The position numbers were made by a program, and so were the translations under genes. The notes under the pieces are model-generated. The model was given only the letters and a program-made list of their open reading frames with translations, did not search any database and had not been told where the DNA came from. Shown piece by piece: positions 26,154 through 35,742 of a DNA stretch of 64,000 nt. This DNA is from Telopea speciosissima (Eukaryota; Streptophyta; Magnoliopsida; Proteales; Proteaceae): NCBI RefSeq assembly GCF_018873765.1, contig NC_057920.1, positions 12,847,307 to 12,911,306 on the forward strand. Reading direction: 5' to 3'. Each line of letters opens with the position of its first letter. The stretch's first letter is position 1.

Positions 26154-27261
26154 AAGAATTTTTTTTCATTTTCACCAAAAATAGATATATTGTATCCAAA
26201 GTAAAAGCAAAGGGCCGAATTCTCTTCACCATGGAACGAATCTCTTCAACCATAAGAACTGACAGTCTGATTGGACAAGGGAAAGGTATTTTCGACTTCA
26301 TACAACATGGGTGAAAGAAAACTTAATCTACAAGGGAAACAGAAAGAAGGTGTTACCTGTATCTCCGATTAAAAACCAAACAGATAAACAGAAACCAAAC
26401 TGGCTAACATCCTTAATTTGTAAGCATTGAAGGAAATGAACATAATTCAGATTGGTCTGAAATTCATCATCCAGTTAGATGATGAGCAGGCATCATCTTC
26501 ACCAGTTTTGAACTTTACCAGACATTTGCATATGGCATGGTACAAATGCATTTCAGTAATTCAATAGTTAGCTCCACTGAAACACTGGTTATGGACAAGT
26601 GAAGAAACATAGAGCTCCATCTCACTGATTGAAAGAAATGGTTTCTAAATCATAGATTAGCATGGTTGAACTATGATTGTTCACTTACAGCTTAATCATT
26701 TTAGTTCACTTCTTAAGTGGCTTTTAAGATCTCCACTTGTCGGCCTGAAAGAAATATAAGAACAATACAATCTATAAGTCACTTCATTGTGGAGGAAATT
26801 TTGAGATAAAGGTCCTCTTTTGGATGAATTATGAATAACTTAAAAACATTTTTCGCATACGATGGTGAAATTTTGCAACAATCCATGCCAATAGATTGCC
26901 ACTGAAAATTGGTTTTATTAAGTAAGACACTGCCAATCCTTATATATACGTTTAAAGATCCGTTCCAGCCTGACCCTGGTCAACCCATGGACCACTAATG
27001 TACTAAAACAGTAAAACAAATGTCTGAGACCTGTTCCAGGTAATAGTCCTGGGTGAGTTCATTCTGGTTCAACCAAGGTGACCGGGTGATCATCCAACCA
27101 CCGAAACAGTTCAGTTACTGGGCGAGTTTTCGGTACCTTATACATTTAATTGTTCCTCGTCCATTTAAATGAAAGTTCCCAATCCATAACTGTTTTCCAA
27201 AATCCCCAAAAAACTGCTATATTATCAATGAGGTAAAAACAAACTAGTTATCAACCACCAC

Positions 27262-27312
27262 ACCACAACAACTCAGCCTTATCCCAACTAAATCGCATCG
27301 GCTACATGGATC
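27262..27312 (-). repeat. RTE-type LINE 3' tail
   Basis: ACAACTCAGCCTTATCCCAA, then CTAAAT, then GGCTACATGGATCC. It is reverse complementary to the tails at 16104-16262 and lies in intron 5 of the broken carrier copy. Confidence 0.6.
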
Positions 27313-28822
27313 CTTGCTCTCCAATATTTGAAAAATCTTAAGCAATTAAGAATGGTCCATGCAGTACAGGATCCACTGTTTAACAGAAATTCAAATAATA
27401 AAAAGAAGCACAGAGAAACCTAATAATCTATCTATACGATACAATTAATAGAAAGAAAACGAAGTTATATTATTTGTAACAGATTATCTAATATCCTAAG
27501 GCAATAACATATGTTACACAGTTTCAAGTATTAGCTTACCATGTTACATACCCACAAAAAGGGGGAAAAGAAAAAATAAACAGAGACAAGAATGTTTATT
27601 TTTTTCAAATAACGAATGAGGCTATGAGATATTTCATTAAAACAAGAAAGAGAGATGAACTTACAGTCTGGTTAATACTTTAATGGTGTCATAGAATAAC
27701 CATCTCAAAGTTACAACTGGTCCCACAAATGTGATCCTGATAGGTAAACTTCTTGTAAACAAATTCACAAGCCCAATATTCTTCACAGCCTGAGGATAAT
27801 GAAAACCCAAATAAGCCCTCAGTTTGTCAAGAGGTTAAAGTGGACAAAGAACAGGTTGACAAACAAGCAATTACCTGCACCACATTATCAGCCTTTTTGT
27901 TATAAAGAGATGTAACAATATTGTCAGCTGGATTAGAAATAAAGGTACCAACAGCTCCAGCTGTATAGCCAGCTACACGTCACCCCCAGCTGTTGAGCTG
28001 TTGAGCTTTTGAGCAGTTCTCTTTCCTTCTTTGAATGACTTTACGATATAAAAAGTCCGCTGAATGCTCAAATATTGAAAACATAATCATAGAAACTGTC
28101 CTTGACATGTTTAAATATTGAGAAAGAGAGATCAATAAATAGTACAGACAATAAAAGATGCTACTTGGATATATAGACCACTACAACATGAAAAGATCAA
28201 GATGTATATAACTGCAAACCGGTCAAGCTTATAGCTAGTAACTAGAGGCAGAATCTTGTGTCGAAACCAGACTGGATACTGTGTAATGTGTATCCACCAG
28301 CAACCCCAGAAAATAGGCAGATAGCCATAGATCTTTTGCACAAGGAACAAATTGCCCATGCAATTGAGACCAGCAGAGGTCCTAGTGACGTAACCTTAAG
28401 CAGAAAGCACCAAGCCATTAAAAACTGATTTTGACATGAAATTAACTCGAAATATTCATTAGTTTCATAGAACTGGAAAACAGTTACTAGGTGTTCAGAA
28501 AGGAGGTCTGGGGGGATGTAACCCAATTTCTTAGTTCAACTGGGTTATCAGCACAGAAAATGGAGGCTGTTATCTGTCCAAATGGTGTAAAACATGTTGC
28601 TTTGTATTTGATGGAAAACATTGATACATTGCATTAGAATGATTGACATGATAGCATATCCCCAAGACAAATGCATCAACATATTCACAGCATCATGGAC
28701 CATGATCAAACACAGAGATGGGTTGACTGAGTAGATCAAGAGTTATGGAGATATGTAATTCCTGGATGGACCCTCTTGCTACTTGGTGCAAAAGTGACAA
28801 TTGAGTTTTTCCTATTGACATT

Positions 28823-28890
28823 TACAACAACAACAACTCAGCCTTATCCCAACTAAATGGGGTTGGGCCGGTCGGCTACATGGATCCTAG
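28823..28890 (-). repeat. RTE-type LINE 3' tail
   Basis: (ACA)n, then CTCAGCCTTATCCCAACTAA, then GGTCGGCTACATGGATCC-like words, immediately left of the Mutator-like element. Confidence 0.65.
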
Positions 28891-28912
28891 CAAAGACAAA
28901 ATAAAAAAAATA

Positions 28913-30905
28913 AGGGTTTTTGTCAAATGCCCCCCTGAAAATGCCCATTTGTCCAAATGCCCCCTTACAACTTTTCTAATTGCAAACTCCCCCTTATTCT
29001 CAAAACAATGTAGCACTTTGGTCCAATCCATTAGTTTAGGACGTTATGTTCAAACGGTTGGATTTTTTTGACCATTATGCCCTTGATGGTAGAATGACCA
29101 AATTGGCCTCATTAACACCCAACCCTGCAACTCATCTTCCAAACCCAATCGATCTCTACTTCTGCAATATGAACTCCGATTCATCCCATGCTCGTTGAAA
29201 TCTGAGAACTTGAAATCAGATTCAAGCGAAGACCCTAGTTGCAGACTCATCGCTCTCTGTCAATGATGGCATGGTGCGCTCTCCACCTTACAATCTTTCG
29301 TTCCCAGAAAATCCACATTGCCTTCTGATGAATTATCCTACGGACCACATTGTCACCGTTGAACTTGCTGTTGGAGCTGGATCTGGGCTTCAATCTGCTG
29401 AATCTGCGTAGGGTTGAGGTGATTAAGCCCTATTGAACAACCTCCTCTGTTCTAGGGTTCTGGGTCTGATATGGATTCAGAGGGTGTGTATGAAGATGCG
29501 GATTACAGGTATATGGATTCAGAGAAAAAGGATGATGATGTGTTTGGAGATGGTGATGATTATAATGTCAAGAAGAACTTGTAACCACAGGCCAATATTT
29601 TCTCTTGAATCTGATTTCACGCTCCCTGATTTCAATTAAAAGATGAAAAACCTAACAAAAGCTTTGCAAATATATTCAAAAAACAAATGAAAAAAAAACT
29701 GAATCTCTATTCTGAACCACCCAGCTTCCAAAAAATCCTCTTCCAAGTTTGCTTTTTCTTTCTCTTTCAAAATCCAAAAAGAAAACAAATCCAAAAAACC
29801 AAACCTTTGAAAGACAGAGATGATGACACAAAGGGATACAGAGAAGCAGGAATCAGAGAGGTGGGAGAAGGCCTTTGCTGCCCACGACGGACCCTGCGGA
29901 TTTCGACCTCCATTATTCTCAGTTTAGCTTAGAAAGTAAATCTGAAATCGGATCTCTCTCTCTTTCTTTCTTTCTTTCTTTTTCTTTATTTTTCTTCTAT
30001 CGGGATTTGGGTAGGTGAATTAGGAATTCTGATACATTTGTATTGATTGGAATAGGTCTAAATCAGGTGGAGAAGCTGAAAGAACTAGGGTCCAGGAATT
30101 TTTTCCTTTGCCGCAAGAAGCTGAACGAAGTTGCGGTGGATGTGTCTTCCTCTTCGTTGTCAGCGGCGATGGCATCGTCATCTTGTTGGAATCAAGCTGA
30201 GAATGTTTCGAAGATCTCTATTCCCTGACTAGGTTCATGGATTTCTAGCTGTAGTATCTTGACTTAAGTCAATCAAAGCTTATTATTATGGGTCGATCAT
30301 CTGTAAATTTGTAGGAGATAAAATAAGGGAATTTTGTAAATTTCCGCAACAATCTCATTGTTTTCCAAGTTATTTTATATGTTTTTCCTGTTCTTCTTCG
30401 AAGGAATCCTCAATTGCTCGTTGGTCATATTATAAATTTGTTTCTTTGGCTTATAGAGAGGCTCCCCTGTTGTTTTCTTCTTGATATAATAAACTCTGCA
30501 AGAGTTTTGAATTTAGACTTCTTCACCGGGAGAGCTCAGAATCCCGGTGATGAAAGTTGTATCTGAAGGCTGAGGTCACCGTGAACTTTGCCGATAACTC
30601 CCGAAACACCGGGAGAGCTAAGAATCCCCAAACTTCGACGTCATTACAAGGCTGTGAACTTTAGCGCTAGGGTTTGGAAGATGAGTTGCAGAGTTGAGTG
30701 TTAATGAGGGTAATTTGGTCATTCTACCATATCAAGGGCATAAAGGTCAAAAAAATCCAACTGTTTGAACATAACGTCCTAAACTAACGGATTGGACCAA
30801 AGTGCTACATTGTTTTGAGAATAAGGGGGAGTTTGCAATTACAAAAGTTGTAAGGGGGCATTTGGACAAATGGGCATTTTCAAGGGGGCATTTGACAAAA
30901 ATCCT
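28913..30905. mobile_element. Mutator-like element with about 230-bp terminal inverted repeats
   Basis: The left end begins AGGGTTTTTGTCAAATGCCC and the right end, reversed, AGGATTTTTGTCAAATGCCC. The similarity continues inward for about 230 bases on each side (28913 to about 29140, and about 30672 to 30905). The element is 1,993 bp and lies in A-rich DNA, so the 9-bp target duplication expected of Mutator elements cannot be fixed (AAAAATA words on both sides). I see no transposase. The interior (29250-30650) looks genic: an acidic open stretch at 29471-29583 (MDSEGVYEDADYRYMDSEKK, then DDDVFGDGDD), CT-rich leader-like DNA near 29950, and GC-richer blocks near 30100-30230. This suggests captured gene fragments, as in Pack-MULEs; the source is unknown. 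Confidence 0.8.
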
Positions 30906-30923
30906 AAAAATAAAAGGAAGGAA

Positions 30924-30990
30924 CACAACAACAACAACTACAACTCAGTCATAAACAACTAAATGGGATCGGCTACACGGATCCTAGCCC
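30924..30990 (-). repeat. RTE-type LINE 3' tail
   Basis: (ACA)n, then CTCAGTC, AACTAAATGGGATCGGCTAC, then ACGGATCC, immediately right of the Mutator-like element and left of the Au SINE. Confidence 0.6.
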
Positions 30991-31016
30991 TCCAAATTAG
31001 CACGGCCATGTTTAAG

Positions 31017-31200
31017 AGAGGCTGGACCTCGGCGCAATGGTAAGGTTGCTCCATTGTGATCTAGTGATCACTGGTCACAGGTTCGAGTTGGGAAACAGTC
31101 TCTCCGCGAAGCGAGGGTAGGGCAGTGTACATTATGAGCCTCCCCAGTCCCTAGATCCTGCAGTGGCGGAAGCCTCATGCACTGGGTATGCCCTTTTTAG
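31017..31200 (+). mobile_element. Full-length Au-type SINE
   Basis: Begins AGAGGCTGGACCTCGGCGCA and ends GCACTGGGTATGCCC plus a T run, the known Au SINE layout. A B box (GGTTCGAGTTG) lies near 31080. A 12-bp target duplication GCCATGTTTAAG flanks it at 31005-31016 and 31205-31216. It lies in intron 3 of the broken phosphate carrier copy. Confidence 0.9.
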
Positions 31201-31334
31201 CATTGCCATGTTTAAGTAGCATATGATGCATTATAATGCATCCAACTCCAATAATAGGACAACAAGAAGAAGAATGCACAGAACAAGGAAAGAGCAACTA
31301 CATCGAAGATTTTGACCCCAAAGCAGAACAAGCC

Positions 31335-32618
31335 TGTCCAGATTATGTCCTCATCAAGCTAGTTGTGGGCCCATATGTTGATCTATTTAAACCATATATC
31401 AGGTCCATATTCAAGTCCATATTCTGTCTTTTTGTAGTCATCGAACACCAAGATTTAAAGGAGAGATTTCTTCAGATTTGGTGGGACTCATTAGCCTTGC
31501 GTGGAGACTTTTTAGAAGATTTTCTTTATTATGTTTCTATTTTATAGTGCGTTACAAGGAAGTTTTTGTTTAGTTCTCAATTACTATTGGTGTAACTAGG
31601 AGTTAATAGCAATCTAGGCCATTTAGTTTTCAGTTACTATTTTATTTATTTCCAATTATGTAAGTTTCTATTTTCATTAGATTGTGTTTTGTAAGGGATC
31701 CATCTCCCACGCAACAGGAAGCTTGTTTTGATGGCTATCAATAAAGGAGAGGGCTGTTAGCCCAACGATTGAATGAAAAGAAAAGTATGGTTTATTAACC
31801 ATGACTGTGAGATACAGTGTAGGAGAGAGTCCTATGTGAGGTGAAAGACCTTGAGGAGAGAGGTCTAGGTTGAATGGGAGGCTTAACCATCTACCCTATC
31901 TTAGTTTCTATATCCTGCCTTGCCTTGTATTCATCAACTGAGACATGAATGAGACCTGTTCATACTGCTGGATCTTTGATGACGGCTCTGTTATTGATTA
32001 ACAAAGTTCAGAGCTTGAGTTTCAAAAAAACACAACCTGTGGCATCTGTTACCTGGAGTTATCTGCTGAAGCCTTTAAGTTCCAGAAACTGCTGATATAC
32101 TCATCTGTTGCAGATTGGCATTACCTTCCTAGAGGCCCTCCTTCGACCTTAGTTTCAAATTGATCCAAGTGCTGGAACTGTGATAGGCAATAGTTGCTAT
32201 TTTGGACCTCTACTTCCTAGATCCATTACCATACTGTATTCCAGCATCTAACCATCAGTTGATGCTGCAACTTTGAAGAGTTGTTAGGCCTAGAAGACCT
32301 ATACTCGATCGGAAGATCAGTCCCATCAGGACTTCCTAGTTACTAATTCTGTAACCAGTTTATTTTCTGAATTTTCTGGCTATTCTCTGTCATACGATGG
32401 ATCAGAATCATGTTCTGTTGGTTTCTTCGATGGTCAGACATCGCTCAAAGTATTGTTATCAACTGTAGAAGGTTACAAGAGTTGAAGCATCTTACTGTTC
32501 AGGTGTAATGTTACTTTTTATTGCTGATTTGCTTGCTGTAATTTACTGATTTTATTATAAATTAATGCTGCTGTAGAGTTTGGTTCCTAGTTGAATGGTT
32601 GAGACTGGTTATACCTTA
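31335..32618. mobile_element. Solo LTR inserted in exon 3 of the phosphate carrier copy
   Basis: Exon 3 sequence is interrupted here. A 5-bp target duplication AAGCC stands at 31330-31334 and 32619-32623. The insert starts TGTCC and ends CCTTA. Its interior has LTR-like non-coding sequence (T-rich promoter-like stretch, then CAATAAAGGAGAGG near 31739) and no gag or pol. Without the 5-bp duplication the class would be doubtful; the non-CA terminus is unusual. Confidence 0.75.
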
Positions 32619-33108
32619 AAGCCCCTTGTAAAAGTTGAAATCAGATAAAGTAGAGTAACCCTTTAAACACCTAGGAATCAACAGATATACAGAAGAAATG
32701 TAAAGATGCAAGTATTTTTACCCATAGAGAGGCCTTCAGTTGCATAAACCTTTGGAAATCCATCACCCAAGCCCTTAGCAAAATTAGGTTGTGTTTGAAC
32801 ATGGACTTTGACAGCTTCAAAAGGGCAGAGAGACACATCAGCAAAAACCTGAGCAGATGCACTGCTGATGAAGTAGATGAAGCTCCTGTTCTGATCTACC
32901 AACACATCAGAGTAAAGCTTCTTGAAATATTCAGATAGACCAAATCTGCAGCCGCATTGAACACCATATCCAAGAAACTTCCCAGTCCATCCTCTCCAAA
33001 GGGCAGAAGGGCCTCCTTCCCTCAAGAGGATATTTAACCCAGAATAAATGTTGTCACATTTGATGGGGTTCACCTAATTTTTACTTCTTTTTATCAGTAC
33101 CATAAAAT

Positions 33109-34345
33109 AGTTGGAAGTTAAAGAATGTAGGAGAACAAGGAGAAAGATGAAATTAGAAGGTTGGAGAAGAAGAAGAAGAATAGAGATGATGGTGCAATGT
33201 TGTGTGTAGGAGTATTCACTCCACCACACTTATATTACTTCACTAATAATAAAAAAGGAATTACATACACCTCCCTAGGGAGGTAAAACGTAACAAAAGG
33301 AAAATTACAATATAAGGCAACTAGACAACAATCTAGTTCCTAAAGTACCCTTATTACATAAACTCTTAACACCCCTCCTCAAGCTGGAGAATAAATGTTA
33401 TACATTCCCAGCTTGCATAAAAAGGCACTCAACTGATTAGGGATAAGCCCCTTGGTAATGATGTCAGCCAATTGATCGCCTGTCTTAACAAAAGGAATAC
33501 AGATGTAGCCAGAGTCAATCTTCTCTTTGATGAAGTGCCCGTCCACCTCAATATGCTTTGTTTTGTCATGTTGCACAGGATTATAGGCTATACTTATGAC
33601 AGCCTTGTTATCACAATAAAGTCTCATAGGTGCTTCAACATCGAACCCCAACTCTTGGACTAGCCTCTTCAACCATAGGAGTTCACAAACTCCATGAGCC
33701 ATAGCCCTAAACTCAACCTCTACACTAGATCTGGCCACCACAGGTTGCTTCTTGCTCCTCCAAGTGACTAAATTACCACCCACAAATGTACAATAACCTG
33801 ATGTAGATCGTCTGTTTGAACCTGAACCAGCCCAATCCGCATCAGTGTAGCCTTCAATTCTCAAATAGTTGTGTTTGGCATATACAAGGCCTTTTCCTGG
33901 GCAGGACTTCAAGTAACTGAGGATCTGGTAAACAGCATCCAAGTGCCCATTTTTGGGAGCATGCATAAACTGTCTCACCACCCCAACTGCATAGGTGATA
34001 TCTGGGCAAGTCAAAGAGAGAAAAATCAACTTTCCTACAAGTCTTTGGTATGGTTCACAATCTTCCTCTAATTTGTGATTATGATCAACAGGAGAGTTTG
34101 TTGGTTTGCATCCCAACATGCTTGTCTTCTCTTTCAAAAGTCTAGCACAAATTTCCTTTGGCATATGTTTATTCCCTTCTTAGATCTGGACACTTCAATT
34201 CCCAAGAAATATTTCAAATGTCCAAGATCTTTAATCTCAAACTGTTGGGCTAAATAAGACTTCAATCTCATTATTTCAGCTTTGGCATTTCCAATCACCA
34301 CAATATCATCCACATAGACAATGAGGGCTATGTAATAGAGCTCGG
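33109..34345 (-). mobile_element. Ty1/copia retrotransposon 3' fragment (reverse transcriptase end, RNase H, 3' LTR)
   Basis: On the minus strand, 34345 to about 34170 reads [15 protein letters not shown], then [15 protein letters not shown], the YVDD end of a copia reverse transcriptase. A 1-base frameshift near 34135 leads into the open frame ending at 33379, which carries RNase H (GYTDADWAG, SKKQPVVARSS, LYCDNKAVISIA, HIEVDGHFIKEK, DQLADIITKGL). A purine tract (GAGGAGGGG) precedes the 3' LTR, which starts TGTTAAGAG at 33371 and ends near 33109, where it cuts the upstream end of the phosphate carrier copy inside intron 1. Gag, protease, integrase and the 5' LTR are missing, so it is dead. 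Confidence 0.9.
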
Positions 34346-35165
34346 CTAGGGGAAGTCATTCCTTCTAGGCTGGTTAGGAGTAGGCCTTTGGCCCATTATA
34401 AATAAACTAAATTTTGTGGGGGGAGGGGATTCTCACCTCAGATTTTTGAAAACTCTCTCACGCAGTCACGCTGCTCTGCAACTTATTCTTCATTGCTGAA
34501 GACTGTCTTGTGTGTGATCAAGGCTGGTGGGATTGGTGTTTGATCCAATAGACGCCTTGCAGTGTGAAGCTCGGGTGGTTCTATTGAAGCTCTACTTTCA
34601 AGTTCTAGTTCAAGTTTGGATTTTTATTCCAGAATCTCATTCAAACAAGCTGTTGTCCAGGAAATTCTGCAATTTTAGTAAGTTTGAATCATCCCCAACC
34701 CCTATCATTCTTAATCTAACCTTCCATCATCCAAACCCTAGATTTCCCCCTCTTGTTTCAATTTTCCCAAGACCTAAATTCTGCCTAGACCAAACCAGCC
34801 GTCCAAATCACACCATAACCTGATCGAGTTCTCCTCTCATACTAAGGAAAACTTGGCCCAAGTCCCATCTGAAATTGACCCTCTACGCCCTAGAAATCCA
34901 TCCTCTCCTCTTTTAAAAAACCTAAACCCTAACCTTGCTGTCGAATCTAATTAACAAGTCTAGACTTGTTAAAACTTAACAAGACCTTCACTGGAAGACT
35001 CCCCAACATCAACTTGACCTAACCCTACCATCAAACCCTAGACCCCATTAAACCCTAACCCTAACTTAACCAAAAATACCTATTTGACCTAGCCGAGCTA
35101 CCATGTTCATAGCAGATCCTGGTTATAGGATTCTAGTTGGATTCCTACCAATCTAGGACTACATT
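34346..35165. repeat. LTR-like non-coding retroelement debris
   Basis: Includes ATTATAAATAAAC near 34399, a leader-like stretch, and many CCCTAAACCC-like words at 34730-35075 that do not form a telomere array. No open reading frame with a domain. It probably belongs to a different LTR element than the copia fragment beside it. Confidence 0.45.
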
Positions 35166-35167
35166 AG

Positions 35168-35440
35168 TTCTCCTTCACTATTAGATTGTACTAATGAAAA
35201 TAAAAGCATAAGAATTGGTGTCTAGAAATTTTCTGTAGCTTGTTGGAGTACTTTTGCTCTTACTGTTTGGTTCCTATTGTTATGTCATCATTAACTTTCT
35301 AATTACATTGGCATGAACACGTGTGTATTTCTTTTTGCCTTTTCTCTAACAAGTACACAAAGCAGAAATGAGAAACAATGTGAGAAAAACCGGTTTAGAA
35401 GTATCATTTATGGTTATGATTCTAAATAGGAAGTGAAAAT
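35168..35440 (+). repeat. Dispersed repeat, inverted partner at 47700-47990
   Basis: Words such as AAAAGCATAAGAATTGGTGT, CTTGTTGGAGTA and GAGAAACAATGTGAGAAAA recur in the same order, reversed, at 47700-47990. It contains no coding sequence. A C14/A11 tract follows at 35477-35501. Confidence 0.75.
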
Positions 35441-35742
35441 AATATAGGTATTTGTATTTATCTCCCCACCCACCCACCCCCCCCCCCCCCAAAAAAAAAA
35501 AGAAGGAAAAAAACGAAAGAAACAGTTATGATTTTCAGAAAATTCCAAACTTAAATGGCTGCCATTACTATATGTAAGAGTCCAACATCTGGAAGGTTTG
35601 TTTTGTTTTGCTTCTCTCCTTTACATTATATTATTGGAGCTCCCTGAATAAAACAACATAGTTACTGAACAAGTTCGAGGGCTAGAGAAAAGGGGGGGTG
35701 GGGAGGATCTGATAAATGAGAAGATATTCTACATACCATAGA

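Larger units (their letters stand above)
23481..26645. other. Spacer between the inverted phosphate carrier copies, no gene recognised
   Basis: Holds the 3' end and trailer of the plus-strand gene, two truncated Au SINE tails and an R1 repeat. Overlapping open stretches at 25678-26107 show no domain. There is a short (CCTAAT)n run at 25478-25496. Confidence 0.65.
26648..33108 (-). pseudogene. Inverted broken copy of the mitochondrial phosphate carrier gene
   Basis: On the minus strand, exons 2-6 and introns of the plus-strand gene can be followed: exon 2 at 32722-33073, exon 3 split across about 31300-31334 and 32619-32635, exon 4 at 27875-28095, exon 5 at 27665-27789, exon 6 from 26744. Similarity includes introns and 3' trailer, so this is a DNA duplication, not a retrocopy. 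Damage: exon 1 absent; two extra bases at the end of exon 2; the exon 3 acceptor reads AA, not AG; a 1.28-kb LTR sits inside exon 3; an 8-bp tandem duplication in exon 4 (27990-28005) leads to a TGA at 27980-27982; a 2-bp loss in exon 6 changes the C-terminus. Exon 5 is still open. It cannot encode the carrier. Confidence 0.95.

Noticed and set aside
32678-33073. Open frame of 131 codons that looks like a working phosphate carrier gene
   Set aside because: It is exon 2 of the broken inverted copy read on into its intron. Exon 1 is missing and later exons carry stops and an LTR.
33379-34164. A 261-codon frame as a host gene
   Set aside because: It is the RNase H end of a copia retrotransposon, frameshifted from its reverse transcriptase and without gag, integrase or 5' LTR.
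34730-35075. Interstitial telomere array
   Set aside because: CCCTAAA-like words are scattered and irregular, not in tandem.
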